Part shown: positions 51,865 to 60,781 of the stretch, one piece after another | Numbering within the stretch: the first letter of the stretch is position 1 | Layout: every line of letters starts with the position of its first letter | Assembly (NCBI GenBank): GCA_964413265.1 | Contig: CAYPRX010000073.1 | Coordinates: forward strand, 1-64,000 | Source of the DNA: CAVYGN01 sp964413265 | GTDB lineage: Bacteria > Spirochaetota > Brevinematia > Brevinematales > JAOACQ01 | DNA: 64,000 bases | Reading direction: 5' to 3' | Notes under the pieces: generated by a model | What the model was told of the DNA's origin: nothing | Seen by the model: only the letters and a program-made list of their open reading frames with translations | The model's database searches: none | Program-made: the position numbers and the translations under genes

Positions 51865-53949
51865 CTATTGTTTGAAATCAAGAAGTTCATAAATCCTTAC
51901 AGGTTTTATTTTTCCTTTAACACGTGCCAGGTCAAGCTCCCTTGCGATTACATTGCCCATAATTTTTTGATATGTGTACTCACTGATGACTATCTGTGTT
52001 CCGTAATAATTATTCAGACCCTTGAGCCTTGAAGCGAGATTAACAGAATCTCCTACTGCAGTATAGTTTTTCTGGTTTTCAGAGCCGACATTACCGACAA
52101 TTATGCTGCCTGTATTAATACCTATATTTAAAACTATTGGAACAAGGCCTTTATTCTGTCTTTCCCTGTTGAAATCAGTGACTGAATTAACCATCTTCAA
52201 TCCAGCTTCACAGGCCTTGAATGCATGTTCTGGAATATCGACAGGCGCTCCCCAGAAAGCCATGACAGAATCTCCTATATATTTGTCAAGAGTTCCGCTG
52301 GTTTCCATTACAATATCAGCCATCCTTGAAAAATAATCATTTAAAAATATTATCAGTTCTTTTGCGCCCATTCCTCTGGTTATATCACTTAAGTTTCTTA
52401 TTGTAGAAAAAAGAAGAGTAACTTCTTTGTCTTCACCCCCTAGTTGTATCATTTCGGGACTCTGAATTAGGATATCGACGAGTTTAGGGTTAAGATAACT
52501 TGAGAAAGTCGTCTTAATAAAGGATTTTTCCTTCTCTTCTGTAAAGAGCATGTAGATCTGAACAGTTAACAGGACCAGAATGCCGCTTATACCTGGAACA
52601 AAAGTTGCAATTATTATATTGAACTGGAAAAAAGATATCCCCAGTATTATAGGAAATAAGACCGATAATGCACCGGCGCTTATTATGTTCCTCAGGCCCT
52701 TCGATGTTAAAAAACCTACGGAAAGAGTCAAAAATAAAATATATATTATATTGACCCATTCTGGGACTTCAAAAAGAAAATCACGGCTGAGTATTGTCCC
52801 GATAGCATAGCCAAGATGCTCAACTCCGTACATATCTCCAAACGGCGATTTGTATAAGTCAAGGCTGCCTTTTTTGGAATACATACCGATAAAAAGAAGA
52901 GAATCTGCAGGAAGTTCAGTATCCACAATATTTTTAAACGGCACTTTTTTTATAAGGAAACTGCCGGGGCCCGCCCTGTAATTTATATTCATAACATAAT
53001 TTTCATCAACAGGAATAATAAAATCTTTTTTACGGCCGTTATAAAAAGCGTTTTTTATTTTTAATTCATGATAACCAGCAACGACATCGGAAATTCCGGC
53101 TTTAAGCTCATTGAGGACGATTTCGAGGACTATCGAGGGATAGAAAACATTTGTAATCAAATATTGGCCGTTTGCCTCACGTATCTTATAAACTACTGGT
53201 AAAATAAAAGGAATACCGGGGATGGCTCTGGAGGAATTTTCCCTTGCCTCGATGTTGGCAGCTCCGACGAATTTTAAATAAGGTGGAAGTTCCTTGAGAA
53301 GGGGTGAAACGACTGGATAAGCTGTAACGTTATTTGATGTGTTCAGATTTATTTCGAATCTTCTCAATGCCCTGACCCTTTCTGAATTATAATCAAGAGC
53401 GTGCTCTATCATTATCTTGTTCCTGGTACTGATGGATTCCTCTCCCCCTGAAAGCAATTCATTTAAATTGAGTCCTTCTATCGGTTCAAGGATTATATCC
53501 TCACATAGTGTACCTTTGAAATTTTTAAAAGAGTTTTTAAGGGCTTTATCGCTCTCAGGGTTCTGGCTCGGATCGCTGAAGACGATATCAAAAAAAGTCA
53601 GTTCCGGCCTGAAGGGAGAATCATTTAGAAAGTTCAAAGTGTCAGCCCAGACTTTTCTATTGAAGGGCCATCCACCGTTGTCTGAAATCGTTTCGTCGTC
53701 GATAGCTGCAATAACAATCCTGTTATAGATACTGCTTTTTGGGCTGGTCAACACCTTATCGTCAAGGTAGTTCCTTACTCCGAACCTGAAATCCACTGAA
53801 TTGATCTCAATGCCCTGGATGATTTTAAAATCCGGAAATACGGCAGGAACTGCATAATACAATCCAGCTGTTATACAGAATATAAGAGTGGAAAGAGATA
53901 TCACTATAAAGTATTTATTTGATATAAAATTTGTCTTTTCTTTTTTCAT
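51865..53949 (-). CDS. CHASE2 class III cyclase subunit with Asn/Arg half-site (lacks a metal Asp)
   Basis: 694 aa, same architecture as its neighbour: helix, CHASE2 domain, three helices, cyclase domain. The first metal Asp is replaced by Thr in LLFSTIRNL (codon 52402-52404), while the second is kept in YIGDSVMAFWG. The transition-state Asn and Arg are intact in AVGDSVNLASRL. On its own it should not bind the catalytic metal pair well. Combined with the downstream paralogue it would supply Lys, Thr, Asn and Arg to one complete site. Its start overlaps the glgB stop by 4 nt (ATGA). Confidence 0.93.
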   Translation of the reverse strand: MKKEKTNFISNKYFIVISLSTLIFCITAGLYYAVPAVFPDFKIIQGIEINSVDFRFGVRNYLDDKVLTSPKSSIYNRIVIAAIDDETISDNGGWPFNRKVWADTLNFLNDSPFRPELTFFDIVFSDPSQNPESDKALKNSFKNFKGTLCEDIILEPIEGLNLNELLSGGEESISTRNKIMIEHALDYNSERVRALRRFEINLNTSNNVTAYPVVSPLLKELPPYLKFVGAANIEARENSSRAIPGIPFILPVVYKIREANGQYLITNVFYPSIVLEIVLNELKAGISDVVAGYHELKIKNAFYNGRKKDFIIPVDENYVMNINYRAGPGSFLIKKVPFKNIVDTELPADSLLFIGMYSKKGSLDLYKSPFGDMYGVEHLGYAIGTILSRDFLFEVPEWVNIIYILFLTLSVGFLTSKGLRNIISAGALSVLFPIILGISFFQFNIIIATFVPGISGILVLLTVQIYMLFTEEKEKSFIKTTFSSYLNPKLVDILIQSPEMIQLGGEDKEVTLLFSTIRNLSDITRGMGAKELIIFLNDYFSRMADIVMETSGTLDKYIGDSVMAFWGAPVDIPEHAFKACEAGLKMVNSVTDFNRERQNKGLVPIVLNIGINTGSIIVGNVGSENQKNYTAVGDSVNLASRLKGLNNYYGTQIVISEYTYQKIMGNVIARELDLARVKGKIKPVRIYELLDFKQ

Positions 53950-56177
53950 TGTTCAACCTCAAAATTTTCAGCACCGGGTTTAAAAATGACACCAGCGAGA
54001 GGAGGAAGAGTTATTTCCAGAGAAAACGGCTTGCCGTTCCATGGCTCGCCCGAGGATTTTACTCCATCTCCGGTTCCTGTACCGCTGCCTCCGTATTTAA
54101 ACGAATCGGAGTTGAAAATTTCCCTGTAGAAACCGGTGGTTATGGTACCTACTTTATAGTTGTACCGGATTACAGGAGTAAAATTCAAGACTACTACTAT
54201 GAAATTCCCATTTTTTGCCCTTCTGATATAACTTATTATGCTGTTATCAGAATCATAAAAATCGATCCATTCAAATCCTTCCTGTCCAAAATCAATTTCA
54301 TAAAGCGCAGGTTCATTTCTATAAAGCAGGTTGAGGTCTGAAACCAGAAACTGTATTTTATAATGAGATTCGTATTGCGTAAGATGCCAGTCAATACTTT
54401 TTCCCTCGCTCCATTCATCCCATTGTCCAATTTCCTGCCCCATAAATAGCAGTTTTTTCCCTGGATGAGTCATCATATAAGTATATAAAAGGCGTAGATT
54501 TGCGAATTTCTGCCATGTATCTCCCGGCATTTTAGAGAGAAGAGAAGCCTTTCCATGAACAACCTCGTCATGAGAAAGAACCAGTATGAAATTTTCACTG
54601 TAAGCGTAGATCATTGAGAATGTTAGTGTTCCCTGGTGATATTTTCTGAAAACCGGATCTTTACTGAAATAAACCAGTGTATCATGCATCCAGCCCATGT
54701 TCCATTTAAACCCAAAACCAAGTCCACCAATATAAGTAGGCCTGGAAACGCCGCCAAAAGCCGTTGATTCCTCTGCGATGGTCATTGCGCCTGGAACCCG
54801 GCTATACACTATCTCATTCAACTTTTTGATAAAATCTATTGCCTCAAGATTTTCTCTTCCGCCGTACTTATTAGGAATCCATTCCCCTTCATTCCTGCTG
54901 TAATCCAGATAAAGAATGGAAGCAACAGCATCAAACCTCAGCCCGTCTATATGGTACTTGTTAAGCCAGAAGAGAGCATTGGAGATCAGAAAATTTCTGA
55001 CCTCATTTCTGTCGAAATTGAAAATTTTTGTTCCCCAGTCCCTTTGTTCCCCTTTCCTGTCGTCATAATGCTCATAAAGTGCTGTTCCGTCAAACCAGCA
55101 TAAGCCATGAGCATCCTTTGGAAAGTGGCCAGGCACCCAATCAATGATCACACCGATATTATTTTGATGTAGATGGTCCACGAAGTACATAAAATCTTCA
55201 GGTGTCCCGTAGCGGCTGGTAGGTGCGAAGTAGCCGGTTACCTGATAACCCCAGGAACCGTCAAAAGGATGTTCAGCAACCGGCATTAATTCTATGTGAG
55301 TATAATTCATCTTTTTCATATAATCCGCTAGTTTAACAGCGGCTTCCCTGTACGTAAGAGAACGGTTATTTTCTTCCGGAAGACGCATCCAGGATCCGAG
55401 GTGAACTTCATAAATAGTCATAGGTTTGTCGAGATTATGACCGCCGTTTCGTTTCGCTATCCATTCACTGTCATTCCATTGAAATTTGTTAATATTCCAG
55501 ACTATTGAACCGGTCTTTGGTCTTAACTCTGAATAGTAAGAATAGGGATCGGCTTTCAATAAAATCTCCTTGTTCTTTGTCTTGATAGCGAACTTGTAAA
55601 CATCTCCCTCTAAAATCCCCGGAATGAATATTTCCCATATGCCAGATTGTCCCAATACCCTCATTTGATGACGCCTTGAATCCCAGCCGTTAAAGTCCCC
55701 GATAACACTGACAGCGATGGCATTTGGAGCCCATACGGCAAAATGCACGCCGTTAACCCCTTCTATATTCATAATATGAGATCCGAGTTTTTCAAAAACT
55801 TCCTGATGACTTCCTTCATTAAACAGATGCCTGTCGAATTCGGAGATTACAGGTAGGAAAGAATAGGGGTCCCTGGTTATTTGAGAATTTTCATTGGTAT
55901 AAATAATCTTCAATTCATAGGGGAAAAATTCAGATCCTGAAGTATTGATATAAATAAAAAAACCATCCGGGTGAATGAGTTCCATTTTTGTTTCCAGGCC
56001 TGATTTTGTTTCGATGACTGAAATGCTTTTAGCGGAGGGAATGAAGGCGCTTATTGATCCTACCTTAGTTCCATTTACGAGTATTTCATGATAACCTAAT
56101 ACTGTAAATGGATCATAGTGTTCAAAATTGATTATTTTCGCTAATGAATCATCATCAATATACTTCATAAAATGCAT
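53946..56177 (-). CDS. glgB: GH13 1,4-alpha-glucan branching enzyme
   Basis: 743 aa, full GlgB length. An N-terminal region and CBM48 (HFAVWAPNAIAVSVIGDFNGWD) precede the GH13 barrel. Conserved catalytic blocks are IIDWVPGHFPKD, GLRFDAVASILYLDY (nucleophile Asp), TIAEESTAFGG (acid Glu) and LSHDEVVHGKAS. It adds alpha-1,6 branches to glycogen. It starts the operon with the two cyclases and the PEGA lipoprotein. An inverted repeat CAGGC...GCCTG lies in the region upstream (56178-56435) but no clear minus-strand promoter was found. Confidence 0.97.
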   Translation of the reverse strand: MHFMKYIDDDSLAKIINFEHYDPFTVLGYHEILVNGTKVGSISAFIPSAKSISVIETKSGLETKMELIHPDGFFIYINTSGSEFFPYELKIIYTNENSQITRDPYSFLPVISEFDRHLFNEGSHQEVFEKLGSHIMNIEGVNGVHFAVWAPNAIAVSVIGDFNGWDSRRHQMRVLGQSGIWEIFIPGILEGDVYKFAIKTKNKEILLKADPYSYYSELRPKTGSIVWNINKFQWNDSEWIAKRNGGHNLDKPMTIYEVHLGSWMRLPEENNRSLTYREAAVKLADYMKKMNYTHIELMPVAEHPFDGSWGYQVTGYFAPTSRYGTPEDFMYFVDHLHQNNIGVIIDWVPGHFPKDAHGLCWFDGTALYEHYDDRKGEQRDWGTKIFNFDRNEVRNFLISNALFWLNKYHIDGLRFDAVASILYLDYSRNEGEWIPNKYGGRENLEAIDFIKKLNEIVYSRVPGAMTIAEESTAFGGVSRPTYIGGLGFGFKWNMGWMHDTLVYFSKDPVFRKYHQGTLTFSMIYAYSENFILVLSHDEVVHGKASLLSKMPGDTWQKFANLRLLYTYMMTHPGKKLLFMGQEIGQWDEWSEGKSIDWHLTQYESHYKIQFLVSDLNLLYRNEPALYEIDFGQEGFEWIDFYDSDNSIISYIRRAKNGNFIVVVLNFTPVIRYNYKVGTITTGFYREIFNSDSFKYGGSGTGTGDGVKSSGEPWNGKPFSLEITLPPLAGVIFKPGAENFEVEQ

Positions 56178-56377
56178 CCGTAAATTTATCTTTAAAAACT
56201 TATGATGTGAATAAAACTATTTCTTTACCTGTCTGCAATTTTATTGAATATCATAGCAGAATCTAAAAAATTTGCAAGTAATAATTTATTTTAAATATCA
56301 TATTGATAATTTCAGGCACAGCAAAGCCTGTCTTCGGTGCTATAGTGGAAATTATACTGCTGAGTGGCAGACAAAAT

Positions 56378-56406
56378 TTGCAGGATTTGAAATAAGATAG
56401 TATTAT
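56378..56406 (+). promoter_or_regulatory. Promoter of the 56436 gene
   Basis: TTGCAG (56378-56383), 17 bases, then TATTAT (56401-56406), 30 bases before the ATG at 56436. Both hexamers are good but not perfect matches. Confidence 0.55.
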
Positions 56407-56435
56407 TATGTCCAGTTCTAAGACGAGGAAATTTG

Positions 56436-57293
56436 ATGCCCCTGAAAATAAAATACATTGGTAACAATAAATATGCTGTGGATTTTGACAATGTTATATC
56501 ATTCTGGAATATATTAAAATACCTTGTTGATACTCCGTATCTGAAACATTATCTGATCGAGAATTACGATGGCGGTAACACTCTTGTCACCAGAGATGCA
56601 TGGGAAGAGGAAGGTGTTATGTTCAAGGAATTATCACAGGGATTATATTTTTTCCCCTATGAATCCGTCGGCTTCATCCTGGATGACAGTGTCCACAACA
56701 TGGTATTGACCATAGTCGATCACTATACCTCTGATCTTGATTACAGGAACGAAAATGACCTTGTTTTAAGGATCAGAAACACAGACAGTGCAACTGTTGA
56801 AACCGCACAAAATAGGCTTGCGGATTTGATCGCCCTTTACTTATTATCTTATATTAGAACCGGCTTTGACAGGAATTTTATCAAGTCACTTTCAGGGATT
56901 GTGGATTCATTTATTACAGATAAGACGAGGCAGATAGAGTATATCAAGTCAAGTTTTTTAGTAACGCTGAAGGGTATTAATTTCATCATAAAAGTTATAA
57001 TGGAAGACAGATCTTATCAGTTTTATAAAATAAATTATTTTGGCAGCAGATGCAGGAAAGAAATTATAAAAGAAAATAAGATAAGATCAATTTCATATTT
57101 GAAAAAAAAAATATTAGAACGGAATAAATATTACCCGGCCTTATTTTATATGCTTTCTGCTGCTGCTGTAATATCGCTTTTCATTATAAATAAAAAGATC
57201 TTTATAATCGGGACTGTTTTTTGCCTTTTTTTCTATTTTGTTTTATCTATAATAAAAAAAAACGCTTACCGTTTCTTTTCAAAAAAGTCTTGA
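56436..57293 (+). CDS. Unknown protein with C-terminal membrane helices
   Basis: About 285 aa from the ATG at 56436, with GAGGA upstream. The first ~200 residues are soluble, mixed alpha/beta and charged (YIGNNKYAVDFDNVISFWNILKYL, GGNTLVTRDAWEEEGVMFKELSQG), ending in a basic stretch (YLKKKILERNKYY). Two hydrophobic helices close the protein (YPALFYMLSAAAVISLFII; FIIGTVFCLFFYFVLSII). No family is recognised. It is a single gene with its own promoter, convergent with queE by 10 nt. Confidence 0.6.
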   Translation: MPLKIKYIGNNKYAVDFDNVISFWNILKYLVDTPYLKHYLIENYDGGNTLVTRDAWEEEGVMFKELSQGLYFFPYESVGFILDDSVHNMVLTIVDHYTSDLDYRNENDLVLRIRNTDSATVETAQNRLADLIALYLLSYIRTGFDRNFIKSLSGIVDSFITDKTRQIEYIKSSFLVTLKGINFIIKVIMEDRSYQFYKINYFGSRCRKEIIKENKIRSISYLKKKILERNKYYPALFYMLSAAAVISLFIINKKIFIIGTVFCLFFYFVLSIIKKNAYRFFSKKS

Positions 57294-57303
57294 ATAAAAA
57301 TTC

Positions 57304-58029
57304 CTATTTTATATTCAGGAGCCTGTGCATTTGTGGTATGAGGCGGACTTCGATTAAGCCGTCTTCTGATAAACTTTTGATTATTTCCATATTTTTCCCC
57401 GGTCTTATTTTATTTTTTAGTGTAACAGGCTGAAAGGTAAGAAATGTATTTATATTTTTTCTGCGTATTTCTAGAGCCAGCTTATATGCTGATAAGAGTT
57501 CGGATTTTTTTGATTTTGGTGAAAAAATGCATTTGATCAGTATGTTCTTTCCATCAGATAATTTTTCTAAAAATTTCCTGTGGCTTTTGTCAGTTAAAAG
57601 TCCAGAAGTACTGAAAAGCTTAATATCTACCGACCAATAATTTACAGTATTTATAAGTTTTTCAGTTAGTTTTTCATATAGTGTTCCGTTTGTCTCAATC
57701 AGAACCTGCTTCCCGGACAGAAGTGGAAGGGTTTCTTCTATAAAATCAGAGTAGAGCATGGGTTCTCCGCCTGTGAATGATATGAAAGAAAATTTGTATA
57801 ATTTAATTATCTCGGAGAATTGCGCTGTTGTTATCGGGTTTACTAATTCAATTTTTTCTTTTTCTGTTGTTACCCTGCATTTTTTCTTTGTCCTGGCTGA
57901 CCATTTAGTATCACAGTAGGTGCACTTCAGATTGCATCCTCCGAACCTTACGAAAAGAAAAGGTTTTCCTGCCAGGAAACCTTCGCCTTGAAATGAATGA
58001 AATATTTCAGTTATATTTGCGCCTGTCAT
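57304..58029 (-). CDS. queE: 7-carboxy-7-deazaguanine synthase
   Basis: 241 aa radical SAM enzyme in queuosine synthesis. The start FHSFQGEGFLAGKPFLFVRFGGCNLKCTYCDTKWS carries the CxxxCxxC cluster site; FTGGEPML and VDIKLFSTS are also typical. It acts on 6-carboxytetrahydropterin. Its start overlaps the stop of the DUF218 gene by 4 nt. No other que gene is in the window. Confidence 0.94.
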   Translation of the reverse strand: MTGANITEIFHSFQGEGFLAGKPFLFVRFGGCNLKCTYCDTKWSARTKKKCRVTTEKEKIELVNPITTAQFSEIIKLYKFSFISFTGGEPMLYSDFIEETLPLLSGKQVLIETNGTLYEKLTEKLINTVNYWSVDIKLFSTSGLLTDKSHRKFLEKLSDGKNILIKCIFSPKSKKSELLSAYKLALEIRRKNINTFLTFQPVTLKNKIRPGKNMEIIKSLSEDGLIEVRLIPQMHRLLNIK

Positions 58030-58607
58030 ATTTCATAATCAAAAAACATGTTTTTAAGCCATGCAAAAGTTTCTCTTAAAATTATAAGAGTACCCTCAAA
58101 TATATTGATCTTGCTGGGTTCGGCCGCAACGAATTCAGAGTTGTCAATATGAAGTTTGCGAACAATAAAAATAATCCTGGGAATGTGATATCTCTGGCTG
58201 ATAAAAACCGCCCCGTCAGAAATATCATAAAAACGTATATATTTTTTAACATTCTCAATAGTAATAAAAGTAGTTTCACCGTTCTCATCAAGTATTATAA
58301 ACCTGCCTTCTATATTTTTTTTCAGCAAATAGTTTTTCATTACCACTGCTTCGGGTGCATGACCGCTGACAAATATCAATTTAATTTTTTGCTCCCTGAA
58401 AAGTCCGATTGATTTATCAAGTCTGAATTTTAGTGCTGTGCTTGGTTCGCCGGTTTTCGTTATCCCTGCGCCGAAAACAACACCGACGCTGTGAGTGGTT
58501 ACTGTATCATAAGAAGCCGGCAGAAATGTAATGAACATACCATAAATCAGAACAGTTATCAGAGCTATTATAAATAAAGGCAGGAATGTGTATTTCATTA
58601 ATTTCAT
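58026..58607 (-). CDS. DUF218/YdcF-SanA-like membrane-anchored protein
   Basis: About 193 aa. An N-terminal helix (YTFLPLFIIALITVLIYGMFI) anchors a DUF218 domain: GVVFGAGITKTGEPSTALKFRLDKSIGLF, LIFVSGHAPEAVVMKNYL, and FISQRYHIPRIIFIVRKL. Related proteins (SanA, ElyC) affect envelope integrity and lipid II metabolism. The start at 58607 is uncertain; an in-frame GTG 13 codons earlier would overlap hslU. It precedes queE with a 4-nt overlap. Confidence 0.8.
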   Translation of the reverse strand: MKLMKYTFLPLFIIALITVLIYGMFITFLPASYDTVTTHSVGVVFGAGITKTGEPSTALKFRLDKSIGLFREQKIKLIFVSGHAPEAVVMKNYLLKKNIEGRFIILDENGETTFITIENVKKYIRFYDISDGAVFISQRYHIPRIIFIVRKLHIDNSEFVAAEPSKINIFEGTLIILRETFAWLKNMFFDYEI

Positions 58608-58617
58608 TATACAGCCG

Positions 58618-60012
58618 TCATAAAATATATTTGGTAAGATCTGCACTTTTTATTATAGAACTGAGTCTTTTTATGACATAATCCTCTGTTATAAAAATAT
58701 TTTTATCCTTGATGGAGGATGCTTCGAATGATATATCCTCAAGGAGGTATTCGAGGACAGTTTGGAGTCTCCTTGCTCCGATATCTTCAATAGATTTATT
58801 GATTTCATATGCTATTTCAACAATTTTATCATATGCCCGATCATCAAAATTGAGATTAACTCCTTCAGTGGAAAGAAGGGCCTTGTACTGTTTTATAAGC
58901 GAATTTTTTGGTTCTATAAGGATCCTTTTCAGATCTTCTTTCAATAAGCTGCTGAGTTCGACCCTGATGGGGAAACGTCCCTGGAGTTCAGGGATCATGT
59001 CTGACGGCTTTGATACATGAAAAGCACCTGCAGCAATGAAAAGCATGTGGTCTGTTTTTACCGTTCCATACTTCGTGCTGACCGATGTACCTTCAACAAT
59101 TGGCAGGATATCCCGCTGCACCCCCTCCCTTGATACATCGGGTCCCTGGCCCTTTGTTTTATCCGAAATTTTATCGATTTCATCTATGAAGACTATACCC
59201 ATTTCCTGGGCCCACTTTATTCCCAGCTCAATCGCTTTGTCTTTGTCTATCCTGTCTTCGATGAATTGCTGCGTCAGGGTATCTTTTGCCTCCTTAACTG
59301 TAATTCTCTTAACTTCCTCCGATTCTATCCCCATGCCCATGTCATTGAATATGGACTGAAATGATCCTTCACCCTCATCCATGCCGGGAAAAATCTCAAC
59401 CATCGGGAACACGGGTAAGGACTTTTTCCTCAGTTTAACGCTTATTTTAAGACTGTCAAAATCATTACCGCGGATTTTTCTTTTTATTTCGTTCCTGATT
59501 TTTGTCCTGTCGAATTGATCCATATTATCACCATTTAATTCTCCGGATTGTACGAGTTCATCAAAAACATATTTTTGTATAACCTTAATAACCTCCGTAT
59601 ATACGCCTTCTTTCGCCATTTCTTTCATTCTTGATTTAATGATATTAACTGAATAATTAACAAGGGATCTTATCATATATTCTACGTCTCTTCCCACATA
59701 CCCCCTTTCGGTGAATTTTGTAGCTTCGACCTTTATAAAAGGAGCATCAAGAATCTGGGCCATTCTGCGGGCAATTTCAGTTTTCCCTACGCCTGTTGGT
59801 CCTATCATAAGTATATTCTTTGGTGCGATTTCATCCTTCAATTCATCAGATACGAATTTTCTTCTAAGACGGTTTCTGAGGGCTATAGCAACAAGTCTTT
59901 TAGCTCTCTCCTGTCCTATAATGTAATTATCAAGCGATTTCACGATTTCAGAGGGTTTGAAATCATTTAATGTTTCCCTGATTTCAACAAACGGTTCTCC
60001 GCGATTTACCAT
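58618..60012 (-). CDS. hslU: ATP-dependent protease ATPase subunit HslU
   Basis: 464 aa AAA+ unfoldase. The N-terminus SEIVKSLDNYIIGQERAKRLVAIALRNR, the Walker A IGPTGVGKTEIARRMA, Walker B VFIDEIDKI and GRFPIRVELSSL are diagnostic, with the I-domain between. CAGGAA precedes the ATG. It partners HslV, whose gene ends 16 nt upstream. ClpC is encoded elsewhere in the window. Confidence 0.97.
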   Translation of the reverse strand: MVNRGEPFVEIRETLNDFKPSEIVKSLDNYIIGQERAKRLVAIALRNRLRRKFVSDELKDEIAPKNILMIGPTGVGKTEIARRMAQILDAPFIKVEATKFTERGYVGRDVEYMIRSLVNYSVNIIKSRMKEMAKEGVYTEVIKVIQKYVFDELVQSGELNGDNMDQFDRTKIRNEIKRKIRGNDFDSLKISVKLRKKSLPVFPMVEIFPGMDEGEGSFQSIFNDMGMGIESEEVKRITVKEAKDTLTQQFIEDRIDKDKAIELGIKWAQEMGIVFIDEIDKISDKTKGQGPDVSREGVQRDILPIVEGTSVSTKYGTVKTDHMLFIAAGAFHVSKPSDMIPELQGRFPIRVELSSLLKEDLKRILIEPKNSLIKQYKALLSTEGVNLNFDDRAYDKIVEIAYEINKSIEDIGARRLQTVLEYLLEDISFEASSIKDKNIFITEDYVIKRLSSIIKSADLTKYIL

Positions 60013-60028
60013 ATATATTCCTGAATTA

Positions 60029-60583
60029 TTACATGATTTCTACTATTATACTGTCATTGGTGTAAATACAAATTCTGGAAGCTATTTTAAGTGACTGATA
60101 TGCAATCTCCTTAATTTCCATTTCAGGGTTTGATGATAAGAAGGCAAGAGCTGCAGCCCTGGCGTATGAGGCACCTGATCCTATTGCAGCTATATTATCC
60201 TCAGGTTCGATTATATCTCCGTTACCTGAAATAATCAGTGTATTTTTTTTATTTGCAACTATAAGCATCGCTTCGAGCTGCCTCAGGTATTTATCAAGGC
60301 GCCAATCCTTGGCAAGACTGACGCTTGCTTTGATTATATCCCCGGCATATTCTTCCAGTTTTATTTCAAATTTTTCAAGCAGCGCGAAAGCATCTGCTGC
60401 AGAACCAGCGAACCCGGCAAGAACTGTCTCTTTAAAAAGTTTTCTGATCTTAACGGCATTATCCTTAATAATTGTTTCCCCGAGTGTTACCTGGCCGTCA
60501 CCGGCCATTGCAATGCTTTGTCCCCTTCTAATGCAAATAACTGTTGTAGAATGCCATAAATTTCCCGCCATCTGCTCCTCCAT
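60029..60583 (-). CDS. hslV: ATP-dependent protease peptidase subunit HslV
   Basis: 184 aa. The N-terminal threonine protease pattern TTVICIRRGQSIAMAGDGQVTLG is present, but the catalytic Thr (T13) sits after a 12-residue leader that must be removed; in many species it follows only the start Met. GFAGSAADAFALLEKFE and IAAIGSGASYARAAALAF complete the family match. A promoter lies at 60603-60631. It is the first gene of the hslVU operon. Confidence 0.96.
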   Translation of the reverse strand: MEEQMAGNLWHSTTVICIRRGQSIAMAGDGQVTLGETIIKDNAVKIRKLFKETVLAGFAGSAADAFALLEKFEIKLEEYAGDIIKASVSLAKDWRLDKYLRQLEAMLIVANKKNTLIISGNGDIIEPEDNIAAIGSGASYARAAALAFLSSNPEMEIKEIAYQSLKIASRICIYTNDSIIVEIM

Positions 60584-60602
60584 ATTAAAAGGAAAACCAA
60601 TA

Positions 60603-60631
60603 AGTATATCATTCGAGAATCAATTATTCAA
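60603..60631 (-). promoter_or_regulatory. Sigma70 promoter of hslVU
   Basis: On the minus strand: TTGAAT (60626-60631), 17 bases, TATACT (60603-60608), about 20 bases before the hslV start. No sigma32-like box was recognised. Confidence 0.65.
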
Positions 60632-60781
60632 ATTGAGGCAGGAAATATATTGTAATATTTCAGACCGTACTTTATATTATTACAAAACTGTTTCCCAACA
60701 TCTTCGATTCGATACAGACATATGGCCTTAATTATCTGCATTTAACGATGTAAAACTGAAAAGCGGGATGGTTTTGATTTA

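Noticed and set aside
58608..58646. Earlier GTG start for the DUF218 gene
   Set aside because: It has no ribosome site and would overlap the end of hslU; the ATG at 58607 fits the signal anchor better.
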